Of a stretch of DNA of 64,000 nucleotides, positions 1 to 11,935 are shown in pieces (within the stretch, counting starts at the first letter, position 1; every line of letters begins with the position of its first letter). The notes beneath the pieces were generated by a model, which saw only the letters and a list, made by a program, of their open reading frames with translations, was not told the origin of the DNA and searched no databases. Made by a program: the position numbers and the translations under genes. The stretch comes from Chrysomallon squamiferum (lineage: Eukaryota > Mollusca > Gastropoda > Neomphalida > Peltospiridae), in assembly GCA_012295275.1 (NCBI GenBank), contig CM022665.1, positions 13,784,476-13,848,475 of the forward strand. Reading direction: 5' to 3'.

Positions 1-239
1 TGAGTGAAGTAAAAAGATACAAAACACCTAAGTATGTTAAATAAGAATTAATAAATAACTGTAGATTATGAGTTATTATATTCATTCATTTTTAAGAATT
101 TAATTATAAAGTAATTAGAAACTCAGTGACTCAAGTAGATAAAACTGTGAATCTTTAAAAATGATATTTGCTGTTTGATGTTTTGAAAAATGGGAGAACC
201 CACAAAACAATTTCTACATTCTTTTAATTTGTGTATCAG
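1..239 (+). other. STK40: STK40 intron, 3' part
   Basis: AT-rich sequence before the first recognisable exon, ending in a pyrimidine-rich stretch and an AG acceptor at 238-239. The open frame that runs through it from an ATG at 190 is not coding: similarity to STK40 begins exactly after the acceptor. Earlier STK40 exons, with the N-lobe and most of the kinase-like domain, lie to the left of the window. Confidence 0.7.
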
Positions 240-359
240 TGATGGTCGTGTGTCGGAGAATACACTGATGGTGATTAGACGTCTGCTCATTTTGGATCCA
301 CAGACTCGGATGACAGCAAGCCAGGTTTTAGATGCACTTGGAACAATCATCACAACTTG
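240..359 (+). CDS. STK40: STK40 penultimate coding exon (end of kinase-like domain)
   Basis: This exon encodes 39 full codons starting DGRVSENTLMVIRRLLILDP and ending at a split tryptophan (TG|G). It corresponds to the end of the protein-kinase fold in STK40 (SgK495), with DGRVSENT, LLxLDPxxR and VLxALxxII matching my recollection of the vertebrate protein. The arginine in LDPQTR is the subdomain XI position that stabilises the C-lobe. The acceptor AG is at 238-239 and the donor GTATAT at 360-365. Both junctions are phase 2, and the next exon restores the split codon in frame, so the splice model is self-consistent. STK40 is regarded as a pseudokinase scaffold rather than an active kinase; the residues that decide this are outside the window. 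A Tribbles-like paralogue is the main alternative, but the C-terminal exon argues for STK40. Confidence 0.88.
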
Positions 360-956
360 GTATATATTTTATCACTTATTGTTAACATCAATTCATATTG
401 CATTAGTGTGACCTGAATAACATGCAGATGAAGCAAATGAACATTACAAGTAAATAATTATTTAATGTGATTAGTAGTGATTATTTCATACATACACCCA
501 TATCACATACAGCTCTCCATGAAGAAGATAAGTTTATAAAATTAGACAAATCAGAATACTACATAGTCATACTTAATTTCTTATGAGGTTAAATGTAACT
601 TAATGGCAGAATCCATCTAGAGAATATTGGATACTAGGATTTAATCTCACAGGTATTCATTCCTGCATGGTTATTCTCCATTCCAACAAGTGTTCCATAT
701 CATGTTTGTTAAAGATTATTGTGTGTAATTTCCTGTTATCAGTAAAATGTGTTTAAAATATCTTTTTCTAGTATTGCTTATAGTAGCAGTCCTTTCTTCT
801 TTTAGACTTTCATGACAGTTAATAACAAGCTAACATTCATTCAGTTAACTTAGTATTAAATTAATGTTTAACATGACTTTTGTAGACAGAATCAACAAAT
901 TATTTTGGTACTATGATTAAATTTGATCTAATTTTTAATTAAAATATTTTTTAAAG
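360..956 (+). other. STK40: STK40 last intron
   Basis: 597 bp AT-rich intron between GTATAT at 360 and the AAAG acceptor ending at 956, phase 2 at both ends. I see no repeats or other genes in it. Confidence 0.8.
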
Positions 957-1260
957 GAAAGCCATGACAGTGGTTGGACCATTACAGATTGTTCCGGATG
1001 TGGATGACACTTCCCATGACTTGGCTAACAAACAAACCACAACAGCAACAACTTCTTCATCTCCTAGTGATCTTGAAATCCGACTTCATCAGCTGCAGTC
1101 AGACAGTGTACACCATGACTGGCAACCAAAGCCGATTTTAGCAAGAAAGAAACTTGGTTCAAATCAGACACTGATAAGAAGAGTGAATGCTGATGCTCAG
1201 CCTTTGAATGCTATAGAGCTGGTAGCTCACAGACACATAATTCACCAGCCTAAGACATAA
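957..1260 (+). CDS. STK40: STK40 terminal coding exon with COP1-binding VP motif
   Basis: The first base completes the split Trp codon; K, A, M and about 97 further residues follow, ending at TAA 1258-1260. The early part reads GPLQIVPDVDD (976-1008), matching the vertebrate GPLQVVPDIDD. This contains the Val-Pro-acidic peptide through which STK40, like Tribbles proteins, docks on the WD40 domain of the E3 ligase COP1. A Thr/Ser-rich linker of low conservation follows. The tail then has W-x-P-K, a basic patch, LGSNQ, RR and DAQPLNAIELVAHRH, resembling the conserved end of vertebrate STK40 (DAQPM...). The length is normal for the family's C-terminal extension. An ATG at 964 is internal and not a start. 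Confidence 0.9.
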
Positions 1261-2500
1261 AGCAGCTACTCTTCTTATTTTTAATCCACCAACACAATAT
1301 ATGGATAATGAACCCAGTTCTCAAACCATCAGTGAATTTAAACATACCAACTGATTAAGTGACTCCATGATAGTGTTTAGTTACTATTTTCTTTTCATCA
1401 TCATATGAGTTACCACAGTAACGAATATTTACAAAGAGATTTCTATGAAAAGGGCTGTTTACGACTTAGGCCTCTGTGCAGGGTTACACAAGCTGAGAAA
1501 ATTTTATTTATTTATTATAATAAGTAAACCAATCTGAATAACTAAAATCATGAATATGAGATTACTAGTTAAAATTCATATAGCATGCACATGTTAATTA
1601 ACACTACTATTTTGCCACAGAAAAAGAGGTGTACAAATTACCCAGATTTTATGTTAATGATTATTATTTATATTTGATGGAAATGTCGTATTATGCACCT
1701 TTTTAAGATGTTTGAAGTATTTCATACCAAAACATTTTTTGATCATGTTACAAATTCTATTACAAATGTGGAACAAACCTAATCATGTTCATTATAAAAA
1801 AGGTAATACTCAGTTCATTATTAAGAATTATAGATTACAGGATTAATGCTAAAAAAAACCAGTTCATGGTATATGTATATATTTTAATGTTTCAATTATT
1901 TTTCAAGTCAGAAAATTATATCAACTAATTCAGGTGGTCTGTAATTAATTTTTAATGGTTTATAAATTATATAACAGTATCTGCAAGTAGCAGGATTAAT
2001 GTTAACATTAATATTAGACTGAGAATAATTTTTATATTTTATTACTTGTAATTTATTAATGATAGCTAAATGTTTATATTTCTGATCATGCATGTAGCAT
2101 TGTTCTTGAATAATGAATAATATTCATAAATTTTATCCTTTATAATGATATTATTTGTAAAATAGTATTATTAAGATTATTTTGATGTGCATTTTATTGA
2201 ATAGATATTGTGCTAAGCTGTTAAATATAAATAACTGTGTTTGTTTTATGTACATATATATTCATAATATCACATATTTTTATAGTTGTGATTTTATACA
2301 TATTTTCCTTAAATATATGTAAAAGAAATTTTACAATTCTTAAAAGTAAGAGGAATCATGAATATTATGTATAAATGGAAAAGTAAAATGGCAGAATTCA
2401 GTCAAGTAAAATTTAAAATTTTTATTTATTATTATCATAATTGTTTTTTAATTTATGAAAGGTCTAACGTGTTTGTATTTTTTTTTAAATAAACTCTGAA
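1261..2500 (+). other. Probable STK40 3' UTR and downstream AT-rich DNA
   Basis: No coding exon is visible. The first canonical AATAAA I find after the stop is at 2488-2493, just after a short T run, so the 3' UTR could be about 1.2 kb. Earlier variant signals cannot be excluded. Confidence 0.35.
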
Positions 2501-3433
2501 ATGTCAAGTATGATTACCTGAGGAGGTAAAAAAAGACAAAAAAAATGAAAGTATTCAGTTTGTAGAACATTTATAGAAAATATTTTTGTATTTTAAATCC
2601 AAAATAATGTTTCTTGTAATTTTTTAAATGTAATAGAGTAATCATGTCAGGTTTCTGCTAAAAATTTGCATTTTATTTTATTTTTTTTTTTTTTTAAATT
2701 TTTTTTTTTGAATTAAACAAAATAATGTAGAAATAAAAAAAAAATAAAAATAAAAATTCTAAAATAAATTTCAAATCTGATAAATAATAGTGTATTATGT
2801 CAAGTATTTTTTATTACATCTGTTATGAGAAATAATTATAACAATAATTAAAAAAATATACATTTATTTTTAAACATTAATTTGTTGTTGTATTTTATTA
2901 CTGAGGTAACCCTACTAATTAGTGATCATTAATGTAATAATAATTACACAAGAAAAAAGATTATAGTTTAAATTGGTTTCAGAGATTTAAACTGAATGTC
3001 AGGGCTGGTTTGGTTTTCTCTTGAAAACAGTGGGGTAGTCAAAATCCTGCTATTTAACAACAGATTTAATCAGTTTTGACAGATCCAAATGACTGTTTAA
3101 TGATACTTCTGCATATTTTAATATTAACGTTTATTAGATGCAAGTTCTTGCAAGAAAAGTACTTAAAACTATGATAGCACATAGGCCGCACAGCCTTTGA
3201 AAAAACCGTATGTACAATAATTACAGATCTATCATCTAAGAAAATAATTTTAAAAAGGACACTTATGTTAAACATACCCATAAAAAAAAAAAAAAAAACA
3301 ACAACACACACACACAAAACTACAACAACAACAAAAAAAAAAAAAAAAAAAAAACCCAAAAGGTCCAGTTTTTTGAAATTGTTACTCTTCTAAGTATTTT
3401 AACTTCGGTGATTTGATCATTCGTAAAACGAGA

Positions 3434-3474
<41 letters not shown>

Positions 3475-3883
3475 TCTAGATATCCTCATCTTACTTGAGT
3501 ACAAGGTGTCCATAATAAATGGCATCTAAATAAAATTACGTCTTGTGTGATGCAGAAGGTTTCTTCCTATCGAATATTGACTGAAGACTAACAAAAGCTG
3601 CGTGTAAAACAATATGTTACGTAATACATAGCAAACAGTCTTAGATGTTGCACGGATACTCGATATGTTTAAATTGGAAACCAGTCCATCATTAAAATTA
3701 AAAATAACTAATTACTTAAGTAAACGGTAAAAATACAACAAGATGACATGTGCAAAAATAGCTATTTTTAATCCACCTGTCTTCCTCGTCGTTTTCTGTC
3801 TAATTTTAAATTTCTATCATTTATTATTTCAGTTATGTCATTAGCATATCATTACTTCTTCGATGAATTTATATTATTAATTG

Positions 3884-3954
<71 letters not shown>
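2500..3954. repeat. AT-rich spacer with homopolymers and (TTA)n
   Basis: Low-complexity DNA with poly(A) runs (including 3437-3469) and a (TTA)n/(TTTA)n array at 3885-3954. Between 3480 and 3840 it is more complex but holds no recognisable gene. Confidence 0.75.
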
Positions 3955-4265
3955 TAAATCTGGTTCACATTTATTGTTATAAATATGAAACAAGTTATGG
4001 AACATTTTTCCTTACATTATTACAGCAGTACGACGTAAGACAGAATAAAGTAACAAATTAATAATAGTAAGAGTACAGATTTTGTTGCGAGGTTTGTCTT
4101 ACTATGTATCTGTTGTGTAGATAGATTAGTGTTGTACTATTGATTATAATTTATATTAATTTAATACCGACGTTAAAAAGAATATTTTATGAATGTCAAA
4201 ATATTTTAAGTGATATCATAACATCTAAAGCAGATTAGAAATTTCCCCCTGTCAGTTCAGTATAT

Positions 4266-4298
<33 letters not shown>

Positions 4299-4655
4299 AA
4301 TTAAAAAACTAAAAAAGAGAAAGAAAGAAAGAAAAAGAAGAAGTGAGAAAGCCCAGATGAATTGGCTAATTTTTTCTATAAACGTTTATTTTGTTCATTA
4401 TATTATTACTTAAAAACAATATTATTATTTACTTTTTTTATATTTTTAAAATTTTGTTAGGTTATTTTAATTTTATTATTACTGATACCTTTTCTACTAC
4501 TACTAGTAAAAATCATCGTTATCATCAGGATCAACATTATCACCATCTCGAAAATATAACCTGGATTCTCACCGCCGGAGAACTTCAGTCGATTCGCCAC
4601 AACCATATCATATTACGGGTGACATATCTGCCTTACATTTCCCACAGAAACTTAA
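3955..4655 (+). repeat. Diverged duplication, copy A (uninterrupted)
   Basis: About 0.7 kb that aligns collinearly with 8415-10050. The best block is 4591-4644 against 9984-10037, 49 of 54 identical. Shared landmarks include the AGATTAGTGTTG stretch, a TTATATTAATTTAATAC run, an ACATCTAAA site, a (CTA)n run and the terminal TCTGCCTTACATTTCCCA. The copies differ in their internal microsatellites (AT and GAAA tracts here). It could be two members of an interspersed family or a segmental duplication. The short open frame across it is not convincing coding sequence. Confidence 0.75.
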
Positions 4656-4856
4656 ATAAATAAATAAAAACACATTCAAATATATATATAATTTAAATAA
4701 TAATAATAAAAATAAATAACAACAAAAAGAACTTTTGTCTTTTCACTCTAAATAATTTAATTTTTAATCAAAAGATAGTATTTAAAAAGGTTATTCCGAA
4801 AATTATCCATATCGTTATTATTATTATCATAATCATAATCATCATCATCATCATCA

Positions 4857-4903
<47 letters not shown>

Positions 4904-5137
4904 AAATTTGTTTGTCCATTTACATTAAATTAATGTTCAAAAAGGATTTCATATTTAATGGTTAAATCAAAATTAAATACTATATGAACAAAAGACAAGA
5001 AAACTTACTTCAAGCAATAATAACAAAAACAACAAAAATAATAATATATATATAAATCAAAAGATAGAAGAAGAAAAAAGAATACGTACAGCATAACCAA
5101 CAAAATAAAAAAATAAATAAATGAATATATGCAAAAA

Positions 5138-5168
<31 letters not shown>

Positions 5169-5690
5169 TAATAATAATAATAATAAAAATAACAATAGTA
5201 ATAGTATTATTTGCCAGTTATACTGAATATTTGTAGGCAGTATATTCGTCGCAGTATTCTTTATTATTTGATTTTAGTTTTAATAAATGAAAATGAAATG
5301 AAAAAAAAAAAAATAATAATAATAATAAATAAATAAAAATATATAATGAAAGTGAACGCAATTTTTTTAAGATTCTGCCAAAACAAAAGTCTAATAATAA
5401 AATAAAATATTCATACATGCATTTTATATAATTCACTTTTGTTACAATATGTGTTTGAAATTGGATTTTAATACTGTAACAACTCATCAAAATTGTAGCC
5501 TCTTGCTACATTAGAATATCAAGTCAATACTATGTCATATGAATATATAATTATCGCAATACATTTATGTGTCTATTTGTAACATACTGTAGGTATTTAT
5601 ATGTGTATGTTGAATATGAATAATTTTGTGTGTGCCTCTCTCTCTCTCACACACACACATACACACACGCGTGCGCGCATTATCTTTTAT
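4656..5690. repeat. Microsatellite-rich spacer
   Basis: Holds (ATC)n/(ATT)n at 4815-4903, a poly(A)/(AAT)n tract near 5140-5190, A-rich DNA, and short TC, CA and GC runs at 5635-5680. No gene is seen. Confidence 0.75.
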
Positions 5691-6420
5691 AATTTCGCCG
5701 GTACTGATATTGTAAGGTCACGGAATACACAAGGTTTAATTATAATAAGAAAACTGATCTAGAAAACTGGTTCATCTCACAAAATCTAGTTTACATTCGT
5801 TAAGTTGGTGTACTCGCAATTCCTTTTAGAACAGAGTCGTCATTAAGAAAACTGCACGCTTCGAATTTTCTTGGACTCACAGTTTTAATTGAAGACTTTC
5901 CTTTGGTTTGTTCTTTATTAACATGTCTTTGCTAAATGTATCCAGTCGTCTTTATGTTGCAAAGGTCAAGTAGGAAGAAAACGCTACTTTTAAAGTTCAG
6001 TTTCGCGACAGTGAAAAGGAAGAATGCGGATGGTTAGCGGTTTCATAGACCCTTAACATAACCTTATGTTTTCACGTGTGCCTGGCTAAGTTATTCACAC
6101 CTGCGGCAAGAATTGCATTTCGAAAGTTTAAATTTAATTTTTGGTTCTTCTTATAAGACATTCACTTCTTGAGCCAAAAAATTCTTCTCCAAGTTTAAAT
6201 ATAACTGTGGTGATTATAAGAATCATTCCACGTCAGCTTCATCACTTAAAAAACAGTGACCTCGAAGGTGAACTATATACACCAGTAATGTTCCATGGAA
6301 GAACGCCCCGGCCAAAGTAATAGACTCATCGGTCGAACAACTTTCATGACACTGTTAACCAAAGTTGGGCTTAATTTATCATAAAGTCACGATTCAGATT
6401 TATATAAGTGTTTTAGTTAG
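5690..6420. other. Repeat-free intergenic island 1
   Basis: About 730 bp without microsatellites and with several CpGs. It carries a perfect T-box half-site TCACACCT (6095-6102) and an E-box CACGTG (6073-6078). No splice-flanked open frame is evident. Candidate cis-regulatory DNA by composition and location only. Confidence 0.4.
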
Positions 6421-6538
6421 GAAGGTAATTCAAATATCATTTAAGATTTAAAAAAACAGAGAAAAAAAAAAGAAAAAAAGAGCCAAACACTCCTAAAAAA
6501 AAATACAACACCTTAGCAAACGAAAGAAAACTAACAAA

Positions 6539-6572
<34 letters not shown>

Positions 6573-6892
6573 AATAATAAAAATAATGATAGTAGTAAAA
6601 ATACTAAATATATATGCATATTATTATGCATTAATGAAAAAGGAAGCCACAATTTGTAATTTTCGATTTAAAAAACATATATCTGAACACACACACACAC
6701 ACACACTCTGAGGTTTTGCTCCGTATATATATATATATATATATATACAAACTATACTAGCAGGAATAAAAAAAAAAAAAAATCAATGACAGACTAAAAC
6801 CTCCCTCACTGCTGAGTTTTAAATATTAAATATTCTACTTCATCCAGAAATATCTGGAGTTAATTTCATATTTCAATTATCCAAAATATGGC

Positions 6893-6925
<33 letters not shown>

Positions 6926-7015
6926 AAAAGGGAAAGGATGAAAGTTTAAATGTGCATGTAATCATAGATCAATTTTGTTAAAATATGAAATTATTTATAT
7001 TAAATTTGTTTTTGG
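6421..7015. repeat. Low-complexity spacer
   Basis: A-rich DNA, two (TA)n tracts (about 6548-6570 and 6724-6748), a short (CA)n and poly(A). No gene. Confidence 0.75.
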
Positions 7016-7770
7016 TTTCACTCAGAGGAATTGAATTGATCCAGCAGTCTATTGCGCCTCCCTGAGTTCACCATTAAAGGCTTGTATTGCGCTCTCGTAC
7101 ATTTGTCTATAAATTGCTTGTTTTAATTTTGTGTTGCGGGTGCTCTTATTTAACAACGTGGCCTTTCTTGAATGTGACAAAATCGTGCCTTGGTGCCAAG
7201 CTACAAGACAAACCGTCAAGCTCACGTTCGCTTCGTGCATTCCTGCAGAGCCCATGTCACGAAAGTAAAAGAGCGCTCAAGTCAGCCAATTTAGTTGTAA
7301 CACCTGGATTGAAACTGCAGGGCGGGTTGTTTGCATTGTAGTGCGCTGGGAAAACAAGGGATTCAAAACGGAATGCTTTAGCAAACCAGAAACGGCCTTT
7401 TCGCGCCTCCCCCGGAAGTTTCAATTGGTTTAGGTAACACATTTATCACTTAGAATCCGTGAAAGGATTTCTGTCCATCGCTGTTTTATTGGCCTTGGAT
7501 ATACAGCTTGCTTTTTAGACACCATTTTTTTTTTTAAACGCTTTTTTTTTTTTTTTCCGGTGAGATGCAAACCACGAACACCTGCGTCTGAATGAACGTT
7601 GACTTCTGAGCATGCTCTCACGGATGTTGCCTTGACAGCAGAGAATAGACTGGAATGTTTCTGCACTGACCCCCGCTGCATTATTTAATCTGCATGCAGA
7701 TGCCCGGTTGATGGAGGGAACATATCTAGCACAAGATCCCCAGTTTTCACTCAACAATGTTTTATGGTTG
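7016..7770. other. Repeat-poor, CpG-containing island 2
   Basis: About 750 bp of complex sequence with a GC-box-like GGGCGG, several CpGs and a TTTGCATTGT stretch (overlapping Oct-like and Sox-like cores). Open frames exist in several frames on both strands. None shows a recognisable domain, and none is favoured by flanking splice sites. Confidence 0.4.
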
Positions 7771-8157
7771 TTTTGGGGTTGTTTTTTTTCTTCATTATAA
7801 TGATATTTGTTTTATCTTGAAAAAAAAAAAATCTCTTTACAGTGGTGATGTCTTTTCAGAAAAAATAAATAAATAAAAAAAATAAAAATAAAAATAATAA
7901 TAATAATAAAAAATTAATATAAAATTAGAATAATCAGCGGATATAAGATATAATTAACGATGATTACTATATGAAATTATGATTAAGAAATCAAAGGTAA
8001 TTTGTTTTCTGAAATACTGATTTACTGGCATTTTATTGTTTTTACTGTAATTATATTTAAAATAATCTCGACATAGACATCATTATTTTTGCAGACCGGT
8101 ATGTACCGAAGAGGTATATTATGAGGGGAAAAAAAAAAAAATATATATATATATATA

Positions 8158-8192
<35 letters not shown>

Positions 8193-8414
8193 TAGGAAAC
8201 ACGTTTAATAACTGGATTAAACTAACGAAACATGAATAATACTTTCTTTTGTGTTCTTATGACATTCCACTGACTTAATTCTGATTACAAGCGCGGAGAA
8301 ACGTAAAACGTAATTGTCATCTACGAGTACTTTTTTTATTTATTTATTTTCTCAATTTTTTTCAGGAAAAACCCCAAAACAAAACAAAAACAATCTTAGA
8401 ATAAAAATGGAAAT
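7771..8414. repeat. AT-rich spacer with compound (AT)n(GT)n(AT)n
   Basis: A-rich low-complexity DNA with a compound poly(A)/(AT)/(GT)/(AT) tract at 8129-8193. No gene. Confidence 0.75.
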
Positions 8415-8690
8415 ATATTTTGGAACTGACATTTATAGCTATAAATATAAAACAGATTATAAGACATTTTTGCTTACCTTGTTTCTTTAAAACATTAAAA
8501 CAAGTACGACAATAACGTCACAAGTAAATAAGTAGTATGAGAATATGTTTTTTTGCGGTTTTTGTCTTGCCGTGTGTGCCTTTTGTGAAGATTAGTGTTG
8601 AACTGTAGCTAATAATTTATATTAATTTAATACTGACGTTAAAGAGGATATTTTTGTGAAAAATGTCAAAATATTTAAGTGGTATCTTAA

Positions 8691-9574
8691 CAGTAGTTCT
8701 CAAAGGGTGTGCTCCACGAAATTCTGGGATCTAGGTAGATATTTGTGATGATAAAAAAATTGATTATGTTAAGAGCGGAAAGGTATCTAGTAAGAAATAG
8801 TCGGTTGCCCGGAAGAAGATTTTATGTACGTTGTAAACTCGTTCGAAACAAGTTTTGGCTGATGAACAATCGCGGCTGCTCAAGGTTGTGCAGTAGTTTA
8901 TCAGTGACAGTGTGAGTGACAGGGTGTGCAAGTGTGATATATAGCCAAAGTTTTCTTGTGACACGTATTCCTATCACTGTCACAATCACTACCCATCTAA
9001 AACTTTAATACTTTATGGAATTTTATATTATTACATTTGTTAAAAGCAAACGATTGATAGAAGTTTTCCCTCACTGCACCATGCACACCATTAAGAATAC
9101 AGCCTTTGTACAGTTTTTTGACATCTTAACAGTCCATTGCTTTGTATTTCATATTTCAATATTTTTGAAGAAATTGCCAAGACACGTCAGGCTCATCAGC
9201 ACAAAATAGATGATGAATAAAGGTAAATACTCACACAAGGGCGGTAACTCTAAATATATCGGTGAACATCTCTCGCACAAGGGCGGTAACTCTAAATATG
9301 AATATCTCTCAGAAGAAAAACAAACGGTACAGATTCCAGATGAGAACCGTTTATACGCGAAATGAGGAAGAATCTGACATAGATGTAGACAATGAGGATA
9401 GACAATCTCAGCAGCATGCTCCGCAACCGATTCAGCCGCAATATCCTTCTTTCAGTCATTTCTGTATTTTTTTACATTTTGCATTATACTTCTTAGCATT
9501 TTGTGTGTAGTGTGCCCGCAATTTTTTGTAAGGCTTCAAGTGTGCCACGACTTCAAAAAGTTTGAGAACCACTG
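8691..9574. mobile_element. Non-autonomous hAT-like DNA transposon
   Basis: The left end begins CAGTAGTTCTCAAAG and the right end closes with TTTGAGAACCACTG. These are inverted repeats of the CAGNGGTTCTCAA type common in hAT elements, with further subterminal similarity (GTGTGCTCCACG against the complement of GTGTGCCACGAC). Flanks TCTTAACA (8685-8692) and TTTTAACA (9575-9582) match at 7 of 8 positions, as expected for an 8-bp hAT target duplication. The left flank overlaps the terminal CA, suggesting a two-base loss. At about 884 bp it is too short for an intact transposase. Short frames inside show no BED finger or hAT dimerisation motif that I recognise. Confidence 0.82.
9234..9300. repeat. 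42-bp internal tandem duplication in the hAT element
   Basis: The string CACAAGGGCGGTAACTCTAA (continuing AATAT) occurs at 9234 and again at 9276, offset 42 bp. It is a local duplication inside the transposon. Confidence 0.8.
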
Positions 9575-9807
9575 TTTTAACATCTAAAACAGATTTGAAA
9601 ATAAAATAAAATAAAATAAAATGATAATAATAATAATAAAATAAAATTGGAAATAAAAAATAAAAAATGAGAAACCTCTAATGAATAGCCTACTTTTTTC
9701 TCATAAACATTAATTTGGTTTATTATTTTATTACCTAAAAAAAAAAAAAAAAAAAAAAAAAATAATAATAATAATAATTTATTTGTATTTTATTATTTAT
9801 TTATTTA

Positions 9808-9857
<50 letters not shown>

Positions 9858-10050
9858 AAATTATGTTATTTTAAAAAAGTATTATTACTAAAGTTTCTAC
9901 TACTACTACTAGTAATAATCATCGTCACCAGTGTCATCATCTCAAAAAACAACACTGAATATCACCGCTGTACTACTTCAGTTGATTCGCCACAACTACA
10001 TCGTATTACGGGTGACACCTCTGCCTTACATTTCCCATGGAAACTTAATG

Positions 10051-10308
10051 TTTCTTTGTGAGTATTCAAAGAGTAGTGAATTGACCAAACAGCAGTGGAG
10101 CTTGTCTTAGCAGTTTACTTTCTGCTTGATCCCACGGGTGTTTCAAAGATTTAGAACTTGGACGCGAAAGTTAAAATTGACTTTTCTATCTAAACAGTAG
10201 AGAAGTCGGGTTCTAGGAGAATTCCTTGTCTGAATCCCAACATGTCTTCCAGTGACAGTGGGTCAGTGGTAGTAACCAGCAAAAGGGAAGATATATTGCT
10301 TTTTACAG

Positions 10309-10340
<32 letters not shown>

Positions 10341-10980
10341 AGAAGAAAAAAAGGTTTCTAAGCCAACGAATTTGTCTGATACAAATAATGTCTGAAATAG
10401 TATCAGAAGATTTTGCTGTTTGATATGTTATGAAGAAGTAGGTGTAATCAAGTCGTGGTTATTTGTATTATGATTTTAATTGCATACTTTGTAACTTATA
10501 AGACAGCAAACAATTTTTATTTTTTATTTTTATAATACATTTTAAAACACTTTTTGCAACAACAACAACAACAAAAAATAATAATAATAATACAAAGAAA
10601 GAAAAAGAACAATTCTTATTATCACAAAACAAAAATACATAAATTATAAATCAAATAAAGTATATAACAATATTTTTATTATTATCACTTACTAATAATT
10701 AAATAAAATACAATAATATTAAATTTAAAAGTATAATAATAATAATAAAATAATGGTAATTAAATAAATAAGTAATAATGAAATATTGATCAAGCTCTCA
10801 AATTTTTATATTTATAAACCATCTTTTAACAGGCGCGCGCGCGCACACACACGCATACGTACACAAACAAACACACATACAAGACATCAAATTAATTACT
10901 GCTATTTTGGTGTACCGGCAGGAACATTAAAATAAATGAAATAAATTCCATTAGCCAGCTGGAGCAGTGAGAAGGGTTCG
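10051..10980. other. Mixed spacer, no gene seen
   Basis: About 240 bp of complex sequence, then poly(A) (about 10310-10338), (AAT)n patches and AT-rich DNA. A short CG/CA run lies near 10832-10850. No exon is recognisable. Confidence 0.6.
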
Positions 10981-11469
10981 CTCCCACCTAGCCTAAAACT
11001 TTAAAAATCTGTCTCCCATATAGCTTAAATGATGTTGGGATACCTGGGCCAAATGTTTTGATAGTGAACTGGTATTAAGGGCTATGGTCCGTTTTTTATA
11101 TTAAGTGAATATAGCTCAGAAAATAGCAGTACTCTGGTAGTGATGCTGATGAGTGTGTACATATGAGTGAATAGAATACCACAAAATAACCAGATGGGAT
11201 GGAATGGTGTTTCCTCCATTTTTCCAGGTGTCGAAATGAAAGGATGTTTTTTCTCATTACACACAGTGTATCATCCAATACTCACGAGAATCATGCAAAC
11301 TAGCCATCCATTTTAGGGACAACGCTGATGTCCAGAGGTATTGATACAGACTATAACATGAACACAATAGACTGACCAAAGTTAATCCCATACCACCCAA
11401 CTCCCCCTTAGCCAAAACCCAATGTTGTTGTAATAGATTGATTTGGTTAGGTTTTTGGCTAGGTGGGAG
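10981..11469. mobile_element. Possible foldback/MITE-like element
   Basis: CTCCCACCTAGCC at 10981-10993 is perfectly inverted at 11457-11469 (GGCTAGGTGGGAG), and pairing continues through an A-rich run with few mismatches. A third, related copy at 11401-11418 (CTCCCCCTTAGCCAAAAC) can pair with the right terminus, giving a terminal hairpin. The interior has no recognisable protein. No clear target duplication is visible, so calling it a mobile element is tentative. Confidence 0.4.
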
Positions 11470-11935
11470 GACACCGTGAGAAGTCCAGACCACTTTGAAC
11501 AGCCCCCCCCCCACCGCAGCCAGCAAGCTGTTCCTGGGCCATTTAAAAATCAACATATTTCCCTAGCCTCTGGTACCGTTAACTCGGAAGGTCACTCGTT
11601 GGTTTGCGGGGGTCAGAGTGATCTTTACCGTTAGCCACACAGAAATGTTTTTGCGATGCAAATTTCAATTACTCAGGTTTTCTCGAATACTTTTCACAGT
11701 CCAGTAATGCAAAGTTAAACTTGGAATAAATTGTTTAGCACGGCAATGTTTGTCGTTCCTCCGTTTTACACATTCTGTGGGCAACTACCACGTCATTCTC
11801 CCCACAAACACACACGACATAAAATGGCCATCGCTGGCCATAACAGGACGCCGAAGAAGACTAAATCTGATTTAAAATTTGATGTATTAATCGATACAAA
11901 ATTCATGTTACACATTCTAAAAAAAATTTAACCTA
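11470..11935. other. Repeat-poor island 3 with octamer motif and hairpin
   Basis: Contains a perfect octamer ATGCAAAT (11656-11663) and an inverted repeat ATGGCCA/TGGCCAT (11824-11830 and 11835-11841, 4-nt loop). Short frames on both strands look like chance. Confidence 0.4.

Larger units (their letters stand above)
8415..10050 (+). repeat. Diverged duplication, copy B, split by a hAT insertion
   Basis: Collinear with 3955-4655, but interrupted at 8691-9574 by a transposon. Similarity stops at the TTAACA site and resumes at ACATCTAAA after it, so copy A represents the empty site. Internal poly(A) and (ATT)n tracts (9738-9856) differ from copy A. Confidence 0.72.

Noticed and set aside
190-411. 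73-codon frame starting at ATG 190 as an independent gene
   Set aside because: Only 240-359 resembles STK40; the rest is intron read-through past good splice sites.
11257-11556. 99-codon minus-strand frame
   Set aside because: It overlaps the foldback-like element and its right arm; no recognisable protein.
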